From positions 434,001 through 498,000 of the forward strand of contig NZ_FPAB01000001.1 in NCBI RefSeq assembly GCF_900116145.1: a stretch of DNA of 64,000 nucleotides. The letters run 5' to 3'. This DNA is from Streptomyces harbinensis. Its GTDB lineage: Bacteria; Actinomycetota; Actinomycetes; Streptomycetales; Streptomycetaceae. A program made the translations under genes and the position numbers. Below the pieces are notes generated by a model. The model worked only from the letters and a program-made list of their open reading frames with translations, ran no database searches and was not told the DNA's origin. This document shows positions 37,351 to 44,824 of this stretch, in pieces. How positions within the stretch are numbered: the first letter of the stretch is position 1; each line of letters begins with the position of its first letter.

Positions 37351-37386
37351 TTGACAGCTCGGCGGCCCGGCGGGATAGAGACCGCA
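37351..37386 (+). promoter_or_regulatory. Candidate promoter giving a leaderless amine oxidase mRNA
   Basis: TTGACA (37351-37356), a perfect -35, is followed after 17 nt by GATAGA (37374-37379). The ATG at 37386 lies 6 nt beyond the -10, at the expected transcription start, and has no ribosome site. This arrangement suggests a housekeeping-sigma promoter with a leaderless transcript. Confidence 0.55.
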
Positions 37387-38774
37387 TGGGACACGAGCGC
37401 GCCACCACCGGTACCGAAGTCGCCGTCGTCGGAGCGGGACTGGCCGGCCTGGTGACGGCCGATCGGCTGACGGCGGCCGGCCACCGGGTGCGGGTCGCCG
37501 AGGCACGGCAGCGGGTCGGCGGGCGGCTCGCCGGACTCCGGCTCGGCGGGGTGAACGTCGAACTGGGCGGCACCTTCATCGGCCCCGTCCAGCGGCATGT
37601 CACCGCTCTCGCCCGGGAACTGGGCGTGACCACCGTGCCCACCTACGACAGCGGCCACCATGTCCTGCTGCGGCACGGCCGGTTGCGCCGCTACGCCGGC
37701 ACCATCCCCCGGCTGCCACCCGCCGCGCTGCTCGACCTCGACCGGGTCATGCGGCGCTTCGAACGGCTGGCGCGCACCGTGCCGCCCGGCGCGCCCTGGC
37801 ACGCGCCCGGCGCCGACCGGCTGGACGCGCACACCCTGGAGTCCTGGCTGCGCGGCATCCGGGCAGGCGGCACCACCCGCGCCATGCTCGCCCTGGTCGC
37901 CCGCACCACCTGGGGCTGCGAGCCGGCCGAGGTCTCCCTGCTGCACGCCCTGCACTACGTGCGCGGCTGTGGCGGGCTGCGGCCGATGCTGGACGTGGCG
38001 GGCGGGGCGCAGCAACAGCACTTCGCCGACGGGGCGCACACCCTGGCCGAACGGCTCGCGCAGCGGCTCGGCGACCGGGTGTTGCTGGGCGCCCCGGTCA
38101 CCCGGATCGTCTGGGACGCGGCGGGCGCCGTCCTGCACCGGGCGGACGGCGCCGCGCCCGTACCCGCCCGCCGGGTGGTGCTCGCCGTGCCGCCCGCGCT
38201 GCGGAACAGCATCACCTTCGATCCCCCGCTGCCGGCGCCGTACGGGCAACTCGCCCAGCGCTGGCCGCAGGGCGTGCTCGGCAAGGCGTACGCGGTGTAC
38301 GAGAAGCCGTTCTGGCGGGCCGCCGGACGGTCCGGGCAGGCGCTCGCGGACACCGGACCGGTCTTCATCACCTTCGACGTCTCCCCGGCGGGGCCCGGTC
38401 CCGGGGTGCTGCTCGGTTTCATCGGCGGGGAGTACGCCCGGGCCTTCGACGCGCTGCCCGCCGACGCCAGACGGCGGGCAGCCCTCGGGTCGTTCGCGGC
38501 GCTGTTCGGTCCGCGGGCCGCCCGGCCGCTCGCGTACGCCGATCACTCCTGGGGCGGCGAGCGGTTCAGCGCGGGCGGGCCCACCGCCGCCGTACCGCCC
38601 GGCGCGTGGCGCGCGTACGGGCCGTGGCTGGCCCGGCCGGTGGGGCCGCTGCACTGGGCCGGTACGGAGACGGCGGACGCCTGGTCGGGGTTCATGGAGG
38701 GCGCGGTCCGCTCCGGCGAACGCGCGGCGCGGGAAGTGTGCCGGAAGCTGGCGGAGCCGGCCCGGGCCCGGTGA
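37386..38774 (+). CDS. FAD-dependent flavin monoamine oxidase family protein
   Basis: The 462-residue protein begins with the dinucleotide-binding Rossmann motif VAVVGAGLAGLVTADRLTAA, followed by EARQRVGGRL and GGTFIGP. The C-terminal FAD motif is LHWAGTETADAWSGFMEGAV, then RSGERAA. The middle contains RTTWGCEPAEVSLLHALHYV and the substrate-side QQQHFADGAHTLAERLAQ. The order is that of flavin amine oxidases (MAO/polyamine/L-amino-acid oxidase superfamily), which oxidise C-N bonds and give H2O2. No signal peptide is seen, so it is cytosolic. The substrate is unknown. It appears monocistronic and ends in a hairpin. Confidence 0.88.
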   Translation: MGHERATTGTEVAVVGAGLAGLVTADRLTAAGHRVRVAEARQRVGGRLAGLRLGGVNVELGGTFIGPVQRHVTALARELGVTTVPTYDSGHHVLLRHGRLRRYAGTIPRLPPAALLDLDRVMRRFERLARTVPPGAPWHAPGADRLDAHTLESWLRGIRAGGTTRAMLALVARTTWGCEPAEVSLLHALHYVRGCGGLRPMLDVAGGAQQQHFADGAHTLAERLAQRLGDRVLLGAPVTRIVWDAAGAVLHRADGAAPVPARRVVLAVPPALRNSITFDPPLPAPYGQLAQRWPQGVLGKAYAVYEKPFWRAAGRSGQALADTGPVFITFDVSPAGPGPGVLLGFIGGEYARAFDALPADARRRAALGSFAALFGPRAARPLAYADHSWGGERFSAGGPTAAVPPGAWRAYGPWLARPVGPLHWAGTETADAWSGFMEGAVRSGERAAREVCRKLAEPARAR

Positions 38775-38795
38775 TCCCGGGCCGGCCGGCTCCGC
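38751..38795 (+). terminator. Hairpin terminator overlapping the end of the amine oxidase gene
   Basis: GCGGAGCCGGCCCGGG (38751-38766) pairs with CCCGGGCCGGCCGGCTCCGC (38776-38795), with a 4-nt bulge in the right arm. The left arm lies within the last codons before the stop at 38774. Confidence 0.6.
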
Positions 38796-38822
38796 CCCCC
38801 TCCCCCCGGTCGGTCCTGCGGG

Positions 38823-38936
38823 TCACTTCTTCCGGTGTTTTCCGGTCGGTGGCGGCGGAGGTATCTGGTCGTCCCGGTTCCCTCCCGGCGGCTTCCCCGT
38901 GCCGAGGTCGGGCTGTGGCTTCGCATGCTTTCCCAT
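38823..38936 (-). CDS. Short basic proline-rich hypothetical protein
   Basis: The 37-residue product begins MGKHAKPQPDLGTGKPPGGN and ends with a PPPPP run and TGKHRKK. It has ten basic residues and is probably disordered. The start is ATG 38936, with GGGGG about 5 nt upstream; a longer reading from 39038 would run through unlikely sequence. From memory, similar short KH/P-rich proteins are annotated in streptomycetes, but I do not recognise a function. It lies between the convergent amine oxidase gene and a divergent gene at 39051. Confidence 0.5.
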   Translation of the reverse strand: MGKHAKPQPDLGTGKPPGGNRDDQIPPPPPTGKHRKK

Positions 38937-39050
38937 GAATGCCCCCAGTTGTGCGCGTTGCCACCTCCATGGTGACGCCCCGCGATGCTCTGCGGAAGGC
39001 GGCTCTCCCCAGCGCGTTCCCCGCGCCGCGCGCCCCATAGGGTGGGCCGT

Positions 39051-39704
39051 ATGAGCGCCGCATCAGCCGCGTCGGCCGCCGCGCCGGTCACGGCCGACGA
39101 CCTGGAACAGATCGTACGCCTGGCCGTCCGCGCCCTCGCCGAGGCACCGGCCGATGCCTGGGCGCGCCCGGCCGCCGGCCTGGAGTGGGACTGCTGGGAG
39201 ACGGCCGAGCATCTCGCCGACGACTTCTTCGCCTACGCGGCCCAGCTCGGCCCGGCCGCGCCGCCGCTGGACCGCTATGTGCCGTTCGCCGCCGACGCCG
39301 CCCGCCCCGGCGCCCCGGTCCAGACCCTCCGCGCCGACCGCGCGGCCGGTCCCGCCGGGCTGCTCCAGGTGCTGGAGGCCAGCGGCGCCCTGCTGGTGGC
39401 CATGGTGCGCACCGCCGACCCGGCCACCCGCGCCTGGCACCCGATGGGCACCGCCGACCCGGAGGGCTGGGCGGCGATGGGCATCGTGGAGGCCGTCGTC
39501 CACACCCACGACCTGGCCGCCGGGCTCGGCGTCGACTGGCAGCCCCCGGCCGGGATCTGCGCCCGGACGCTGCACCGGCTCTTCCCGGACGCGCCACGCG
39601 ACACCGACCCCTGGGCCACCCTGCTGTGGGCCACCGGCCGGGGCACCCTGCCCGGCCGGGACCGGCTCACCGCCTGGCGCTGGTACGCGCAGCCGCGCCC
39701 CTGA
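39051..39704 (+). CDS. DinB/mycothiol-dependent maleylpyruvate isomerase-like protein
   Basis: The 217-residue protein looks like the four-helix DinB-like fold of mycothiol-dependent enzymes. DDLEQIVRLAVRALAEAP is the first helix, WDCWETAEHLADDFFAYA carries the His of the metal site, and IVEAVVHTHDLAAGLG carries the HTHD metal-binding motif. This combination is typical of the TIGR03083/maleylpyruvate isomerase N-terminal family, which uses mycothiol in detoxification or ring-fission pathways. The actual reaction is unknown. The start is ATG 39051. No biosynthetic partner is adjacent. Confidence 0.8.
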   Translation: MSAASAASAAAPVTADDLEQIVRLAVRALAEAPADAWARPAAGLEWDCWETAEHLADDFFAYAAQLGPAAPPLDRYVPFAADAARPGAPVQTLRADRAAGPAGLLQVLEASGALLVAMVRTADPATRAWHPMGTADPEGWAAMGIVEAVVHTHDLAAGLGVDWQPPAGICARTLHRLFPDAPRDTDPWATLLWATGRGTLPGRDRLTAWRWYAQPRP

Positions 39705-39751
39705 GCCACGGCCGCGGCGTCCGGCGCCCGAACTCGGGTGCTCCCACGGCT

Positions 39752-39768
39752 GGAAGGACGGTCCTTCC
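39752..39768. promoter_or_regulatory. Perfect palindrome upstream of the LysE exporter gene
   Basis: GGAAGGACGGTCCTTCC is a perfect 8-bp inverted repeat around one base, ending 9 nt before the ATG at 39778. Its shape fits a dimeric repressor operator, and a regulator bound there would block initiation. It could also form a hairpin that masks the start. No regulator gene is adjacent. Confidence 0.45.
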
Positions 39769-39777
39769 CGTGCTTGC

Positions 39778-40425
39778 ATGACCCGCATGGTGTCTGCCGA
39801 CCGTCTGCTGGCCTTCGCGGCCATGTCGTTCCTGCTGATCGTGGTGCCCGGCCCCAGCGTGCTGTTCGTGATCGGGCGCGCGCTGGCCCTGGGCCGCCGC
39901 GCCGCGCTGACCACGGTGGTGGGGAACACGCTCGGCGCGTACACGCTGATCGTGGCCGTGGCGTTCGGGGTCGGGGCCGTGGTGGAACGCTCGGTCCTCG
40001 TCTTCACGGTGCTCAAGCTGGTGGGCTCGGCCTACCTGGTGTTCCTCGGCGTCAAGGCCTGGCGGGAGCGCGCCTCGTTGCAGGCGGCGATCACCGGGAC
40101 GGTGGTGGCGCAGGGTGGTTCGCGGACCTTCTGGGAAGGGTTCGCGGTGGGCGTGACCAACCCCAAGACCATCGTGTTCTTCGCCGCGGTGCTGCCCCAG
40201 TTCGTCGACCGCGGTCAGGGACAGGTCGCGGTCCAGATGCTGCTGCTCGGCCTGGTTTTCAGCATCATCGCGGTGGCCTGCGACATGGTGTGGGGGCTGG
40301 CCGCGGCCACCGCCCGGGGCTGGTTCGCGCGCTCGCCGCAGCGGCTTTCCCTGGTCGGCGGGGTCGGCGGGCTCACCATGATCGGCCTCGGCGTCACGGT
40401 CGCCGTGACCGGGCGCAAGGACTGA
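39778..40425 (+). CDS. LysE/RhtB-family amino acid exporter
   Basis: The 215-residue protein, normal length for the family, has six predicted helices. It opens with LLAFAAMSFLLIVVPGPSVL, whose VPGPS motif is the LysE signature, followed by IGRALALGRRAALTTVVGNT and FWEGFAVGVTNPKTIVFFAA. The NPK motif in the fourth helix is also conserved. It exports amino acids or related compounds across the plasma membrane. Starts at 39778 and 39787 are both possible and neither has a clear ribosome site. The perfect palindrome just upstream suggests regulated expression. It ends before a strong hairpin. Confidence 0.9.
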   Translation: MTRMVSADRLLAFAAMSFLLIVVPGPSVLFVIGRALALGRRAALTTVVGNTLGAYTLIVAVAFGVGAVVERSVLVFTVLKLVGSAYLVFLGVKAWRERASLQAAITGTVVAQGGSRTFWEGFAVGVTNPKTIVFFAAVLPQFVDRGQGQVAVQMLLLGLVFSIIAVACDMVWGLAAATARGWFARSPQRLSLVGGVGGLTMIGLGVTVAVTGRKD

Positions 40426-40440
40426 AGGCCGCACCGCGCA

Positions 40441-40474
40441 CGCCGTGGCGCCACGGGGTGGTGGCGCCACGGCG
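40441..40474. terminator. Bidirectional hairpin terminator
   Basis: CGCCGTGGCGCCAC (40441-40454) pairs perfectly with GTGGCGCCACGGCG (40461-40474) around a 6-nt loop. It lies between the convergent LysE gene (stop 40425) and GH30 gene (stop 40497). Confidence 0.8.
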
Positions 40475-40496
40475 GTTCGCGCGGGGTGTGCGGGGA

Positions 40497-42530
40497 TCAG
40501 CGCTTGAGGTCGGTGATCTCCCAGCGCTGGTTGGCCCCCGAGTTGGGCGTCCACACCGTGACCGGCGCGCCCTCGTGCGTGGCCTGGCCGCTCACTTCGA
40601 GCAGCCGGCCGGTGGCCTCGTTGACCAGGGTGTACGTGCCGTCGCCGGTCGTGGACAGGATCCAGCGGGCCGCCGCGTCCGCACGTCCCCGGTCCTTCTC
40701 CAGCACGGCCGCGCCGTCCCGTACCGCGAACCGCTGGTTGCCCTCGCGGGTGCCCAGCACATAGCTCTGCCGGTTGTCGTGGCCCTTGGTGTGCGGGGTC
40801 AGCGTCCAGATCTGGCCGCGGTCACCGTCCACCGCCGTGCTGATCACCGCGCCGCTGCCGTCGTCCGCCACGGTCAGCGCCCGGCCGCTCTGCACCCCGG
40901 TCAGCTGGTAGGTGTGGCCCGGCTGGACCAGCGCGGCGTCCTTGGCGACGCCCGAGACGCCGTCGATCAGGAACGTGGTCACCGACTCGCCGGGCACGGT
41001 CAGCTGGGCGCGGCCGTCCCGGACCGGTACCGCCTCGCCGGTCACCAGGGCGCCGGAGGCGCTGGTGACCACGGGGGTGACGGTGGCGTTCTTCGCGATC
41101 TTCTTGAACTTCGACAGCTCCAGGGTGACCGTGCGCTCCTGCGCGCCGCGGTGGGTGTGCACCACGGTGGCGGCGTTCCCGCCTGCCGCGACGGCCGCGA
41201 CGCTGGCGGTGTCGTCGGTCCCGATCAGCCGGTCGCCGGGCTTGATGTAGTGGGTGAAGTTCCGGGCGGTGTTGAACTTCTGGTTGGTGTACACCGGGCA
41301 CGTCTCCAGCGTGTCACCTGCGGTGCAGTCGAACGGCAGCTGGATGCTGCCCCAGTTGCCGCCGCGTTCGGACTCGCCGCCCGGCTTCATGTTGTCGTAG
41401 TCCTCCACCGGCTGCCAGAACACCCAGGCGGTGGGCTCCAGTTCCCGCAGGTCGTCGGTGATGCGCTCGGCGAGACCGAGACCGGGCGCCATGGCTTCGA
41501 AGTCCTGGCCGTCGCCCCAGTCGCCCTCCACCTCGCTCATCCACAGCGGCTTGTCCTCGCCCTTGGCGATGTCGCGCACCGTGGTACGGCCGCCGGTGCC
41601 GTAGGTGTGCACGTTCAGCTGGTCGACCAGGGCCCGGACGTCGGCCGGGTAGCTCTCCCAGTTGCGGGCGAAGGTGGTGGGGTTGGTCTCGTCCATGGCG
41701 GAGATGACCGCGTCGGTGCCGGTCTCCTCGGCCGCCAGCCGGGCCGCCAGCGCCCGGATGACCTCCTGCTGGGCCTGCGGGCCGATGTGGGCGCCCTCCT
41801 GGCGTCCGCCGACGGGTTCGCCGTCGGGGCCCAGCCGGGTGCTCCAGTAGTTGGTGTTGGGCTCGTTGAACGGGTCGATGGTGTCGAACGTGATGCCGTG
41901 CGCGGCCTCCAGCCGGTCCACCACGCCCACCAGGTAGGCGGCGAAGTCGTCCACGCGGTCCGGGCGCAGCTGTTCGTCGGTGGCGTTGAAGCCGCCGGAG
42001 ACGTAGCCGTTGACGGTCTGGAACCAGGGCGGCGAGTTGCTGAACGCCTCCCAGTGGTCGATGTCGTCCTTGATGCGCTCCACCCACCAGCGCTGGGTGG
42101 CATCCGCCTCGTCGTTCCAGTGGTCGGGGTTGTCGGCCCGCCACCAGTCGGTGTCGTGGCGGGTGGTTCCCTCGGGGGCCTGCCACCAGCCCTCGACGGC
42201 TCCGCCGGCGCGCAGATAGTCGGTGACGTCGGGGGCGTTGCCGCCGCCCACGTTGTAGCGGGCGAGGTTGAGGGCGAGGCCGTCGTCGCCGAACAGCAGG
42301 TCGGCGAGGTGCTCGCGGATCTCGTCGGGGTAGTCGCCGGTCGCGTTGGCGAACCAGACCAGGCTGGTCCCCCAGCCCTCGAACTCCTGGCCCTGGTAGG
42401 AGGGGTCGGGGGTGATGGTGTGGTCGGCGGCGGTCGCGGTGGCGGGTCCCGCGGCGACCAGGGTGCCGGTGGCCAGCGCCACCACTCCCAGTGCGGCGGT
42501 CCTCGTGCGCTTCCTTCGGGGGCTGCTCAT
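40497..42530 (-). CDS. Secreted glycoside hydrolase family 30 enzyme with ricin-type lectin domain (probable endo-beta-1,6-galactanase)
   Basis: The 677-residue protein has a Sec signal (TAALGVVALATGTLVAAGPA). A GH30 (beta/alpha)8 catalytic domain runs to about residue 390: EFEGWGTSLVWFA, LNLARYNVGGGN, DPFNEPNTNYW with the acid/base Glu and LWMSEVEGDWG with the nucleophile Glu. A beta-sandwich follows (NFTHYIKPGDRLIGTDDTAS). A ricin B/CBM13 lectin domain spans the last 140 residues (GRALTVADDGSG, NQRWEI). The GWGTSLVWFA opening and this layout fit GH30 subfamily 5, whose studied members cut beta-1,6-galactan side chains of arabinogalactan. The GH42 gene 104 nt upstream on the same strand supports this. 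The start is ATG 42530. Substrate specificity is inferred. Confidence 0.88.
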   Translation of the reverse strand: MSSPRRKRTRTAALGVVALATGTLVAAGPATATAADHTITPDPSYQGQEFEGWGTSLVWFANATGDYPDEIREHLADLLFGDDGLALNLARYNVGGGNAPDVTDYLRAGGAVEGWWQAPEGTTRHDTDWWRADNPDHWNDEADATQRWWVERIKDDIDHWEAFSNSPPWFQTVNGYVSGGFNATDEQLRPDRVDDFAAYLVGVVDRLEAAHGITFDTIDPFNEPNTNYWSTRLGPDGEPVGGRQEGAHIGPQAQQEVIRALAARLAAEETGTDAVISAMDETNPTTFARNWESYPADVRALVDQLNVHTYGTGGRTTVRDIAKGEDKPLWMSEVEGDWGDGQDFEAMAPGLGLAERITDDLRELEPTAWVFWQPVEDYDNMKPGGESERGGNWGSIQLPFDCTAGDTLETCPVYTNQKFNTARNFTHYIKPGDRLIGTDDTASVAAVAAGGNAATVVHTHRGAQERTVTLELSKFKKIAKNATVTPVVTSASGALVTGEAVPVRDGRAQLTVPGESVTTFLIDGVSGVAKDAALVQPGHTYQLTGVQSGRALTVADDGSGAVISTAVDGDRGQIWTLTPHTKGHDNRQSYVLGTREGNQRFAVRDGAAVLEKDRGRADAAARWILSTTGDGTYTLVNEATGRLLEVSGQATHEGAPVTVWTPNSGANQRWEITDLKR

Positions 42531-42596
42531 GTGCGGTGTGGACCTCTTCTCGGCTCGCGGCGTTGCGATGGGAAAAGCGGAACGTGCTGGGTGCCG

Positions 42597-42626
42597 CCGG
42601 GCGGGCCCCACTCAGGGCCCGCCCGG
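42597..42626 (-). terminator. Intra-operon hairpin between the GH42 and GH30 genes
   Basis: CCGGGCGGGCCC (42597-42608) and GGGCCCGCCCGG (42615-42626) form a perfect 12-bp stem with a 6-nt loop. It begins just past the GH42 stop at 42634 on the minus strand. It could attenuate GH30 expression or protect the upstream mRNA. Confidence 0.6.
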
Positions 42627-42633
42627 CGAGCGA

Positions 42634-44664
42634 CTAGGAGCGGCGGCGCAGGACGGCGACGCCGCGGGCGGGCAGCGGGGTGATCTCCCCGGTGAGGGGT
42701 TCCCCTTCGACGCCGGTCAGGTCGACCGGCTCGTCGGTGCGGTTGATCAGGAACCAGTACGCGTCGTCCCCGTGCGTGCGCACGGTCAGCTCGACCTTGC
42801 CGCGTACCGGCTCGGGCAGTTCGGCCGTGACGCCGGCGGCGGCCAGCAGCCGGGCCAGGAGCGGGGTGAGGCCGTCGGGGCCGAGCCGGGTGGAGACGTA
42901 GGCGGCCGAGCCGGTGCCGGTGTCGTGGCCGCGGCGGGTGACGGCGGGGCGGCCGGCGAGTTCGCCGGTGCGGTAGGAGGCCCAGACCTCGACGCCCTCG
43001 GGGTCGGTGACCTCGATGCGGTCGCTCCACAGGGTGCCGGTGGAGCCGTCGTCCAGTGCGGCGCTCTCGCCGGGCAGCAGCGGGGCGAACTCCTCGATCC
43101 GGATGCCGAGCAGGTCGCGCAGCGGGCCGGGGTAGCCGCCGAGGTGGGCGTGGTCGTTCTCGTCGACGATGCCGGAGAAGTAGGTGGTGACGAGGTGGCC
43201 GCCGCCGGCCACGTACCCGGTCAGTTCCTTGGCGAGGGCGTCGGGGACGACGTGCAGCACGGGGGCGACGACCAGGTCGTACCCGGCCAGGTCGGTGCCG
43301 GTGGGCACCACGTCGGCGCGGACGCCGAGCGCGAGGAACGCCGAGTACCAGTCGAGCGCTTCGGCGCGGTAGCGCAGCAGTTCGGTGGGGTGCGAGTCCT
43401 GCTCGCTGGCCCACCAGGACTCCCAGTCGAAGAGGATCGCCGCGCGGGCGGGGGCGCGGTGGGCGCCGGCCAGCGGGGCGATGTCCTTCAGCCGCCGGCC
43501 GAGGGTGGTGACGGAGCGGAAGACCTCGCTGTCGCGGCCGGCGTGCGGCACCATCCCGGAGTGGTACTTCTCGGCGCCGGCCGCCGACTGCCGCCACTGG
43601 AAGTAACAGACGGCGTCGGCGCCGTGCGCGACGTGCAGCAGGGCGTCGCGGGCGAGTTCGCCGGCGCCCTTGGCGCGGTTGACGGGCTGCCAGTTGACGG
43701 CGCTGGTGGAGTGCTCCATCAGGAACCAGGGCCGGCCGCCGGAGATGTTGCCGGTGAGGTTGGCGGAGAAGGACAGTTCGTCCAGGGCCTGCGGGGAGGG
43801 CACCACGTAGTGGTCGTTGGAGACGAAGTCGACCTCGGCGGCCCAGTCCGCGTAGTTCATGCCGCGGGTCTCGCCCATGACCATGAAGTTGGTGGTGATG
43901 GGGATGTCCGGGGTGACGGCGCGCAGCACCTCGCGCTCGGCCCGCAGGTAGTCCTTGAGCGCGTCGGAGGAGAAGCGCTTGAAGTCCAGCTGCTGGGTGG
44001 GGTTGGGGTGGGAGGCGGCGAGCCGGGGCGGCAGGGTCTGCTCCCAGTCGCTGTAGCGCTGGGACCAGAACGCGGTGCCCCAGGCGTGGTTGAGGGCGTC
44101 CAGGGTCCGGTACCGGCCGCGCAGCCAGGCGCGGAAGGCGCGGGCGGCGTCGTCGGAGTAGTCGTAGAGGTTGTGGCAGCCCAGTTCGTTGGAGATGTGC
44201 CAGGCGACGAGGGCGGGGTGGTCGGCGTACCGCTTGGCCATGGCGTCCACCAGGCGCAGCGCGTGCTCGCGGAAGACGGGCGAGGTGGGGCGCCAGTGCT
44301 GGCGGGCACCGGGCCACAGGGTCTCGCCGGTGCGGGTGACCGGCAGGATCTCGGGGTGCTTGGCGGTGAGCCAGGGCGGCGGCGAGGCGGTGGCGGTGGC
44401 GAGGTCGACGGTGATGCCGCCGGCGTGCAGCAGGTCCATGATCTCGTCGAGCCAGCCGAAGTCCCAGGTGTCCTCGGTGGGCTGGATGCGGGCCCAGGAG
44501 AAGATCGCCAGGGAGACGACGTTGACGCCGGCTTCGCGCATGAGCGCGATGTCCTCGTCCCAGACCTCGCGGGGCCACTGGTCGGGGTTGTAGTCGGCGC
44601 CGTAGCCGATGCCGGGCAGGCGCGGCCAGCGGTGGGCGGCGGCGGGTGCGGGGGCGCGGGTCAT
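42634..44664 (-). CDS. GH42 family beta-galactosidase
   Basis: The 676-residue cytosolic protein has no signal peptide. The catalytic barrel opens GIGYGADYNPDQWPREVWDE. The acid/base Glu is in AWHISNELGCHN, and the nucleophile Glu is in WFLMEHSTSAVNWQP. A Rossmann-like trimerisation domain (ILFDWESWWASEQDSHPTEL, then GYDLVVAPVLHVV) and a small C-terminal beta domain ending in ARGVAVLRRRS complete the GH42 architecture. It would split galacto-oligosaccharides brought in by the adjacent ABC transporter. The ATG at 44664 is 161 nt downstream of the binding-protein stop, with a hairpin in between. It is most likely part of the LacI-controlled operon. Confidence 0.94.
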   Translation of the reverse strand: MTRAPAPAAAHRWPRLPGIGYGADYNPDQWPREVWDEDIALMREAGVNVVSLAIFSWARIQPTEDTWDFGWLDEIMDLLHAGGITVDLATATASPPPWLTAKHPEILPVTRTGETLWPGARQHWRPTSPVFREHALRLVDAMAKRYADHPALVAWHISNELGCHNLYDYSDDAARAFRAWLRGRYRTLDALNHAWGTAFWSQRYSDWEQTLPPRLAASHPNPTQQLDFKRFSSDALKDYLRAEREVLRAVTPDIPITTNFMVMGETRGMNYADWAAEVDFVSNDHYVVPSPQALDELSFSANLTGNISGGRPWFLMEHSTSAVNWQPVNRAKGAGELARDALLHVAHGADAVCYFQWRQSAAGAEKYHSGMVPHAGRDSEVFRSVTTLGRRLKDIAPLAGAHRAPARAAILFDWESWWASEQDSHPTELLRYRAEALDWYSAFLALGVRADVVPTGTDLAGYDLVVAPVLHVVPDALAKELTGYVAGGGHLVTTYFSGIVDENDHAHLGGYPGPLRDLLGIRIEEFAPLLPGESAALDDGSTGTLWSDRIEVTDPEGVEVWASYRTGELAGRPAVTRRGHDTGTGSAAYVSTRLGPDGLTPLLARLLAAAGVTAELPEPVRGKVELTVRTHGDDAYWFLINRTDEPVDLTGVEGEPLTGEITPLPARGVAVLRRRS

Positions 44665-44742
44665 CGTGCTCCTTGGTGCGCGCGGTGGGTGCTGCGGTGC
44701 TGCGGTGTACGGGGGGTGGGCGAGGCGGGCAGGCCGGGGCGG

Positions 44743-44788
44743 GGTACGGGCGCGGGCGGGCGGGATGCGGCGCGCCCGCGCCCGTACC
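44743..44788 (-). terminator. Intra-operon hairpin after the sugar-binding protein gene
   Basis: GGTACGGGCGCGGGCG (44743-44758) pairs perfectly with CGCCCGCGCCCGTACC (44773-44788), a 16-bp stem with a 14-nt loop. It lies 37 nt past the binding-protein stop (minus strand) and upstream of GH42. Such hairpins commonly raise binding-protein mRNA relative to downstream genes. Confidence 0.65.
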
Positions 44789-44824
44789 GGGGTTCCGGCG
44801 CCCGGGGGCGGCCGGTCGCCGGGG

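Noticed and set aside
39003..39090. Minus-strand extension of the short basic protein through 39038
   Set aside because: The longer N-terminus is unrelated low-complexity sequence and overlaps the start of the gene at 39051.
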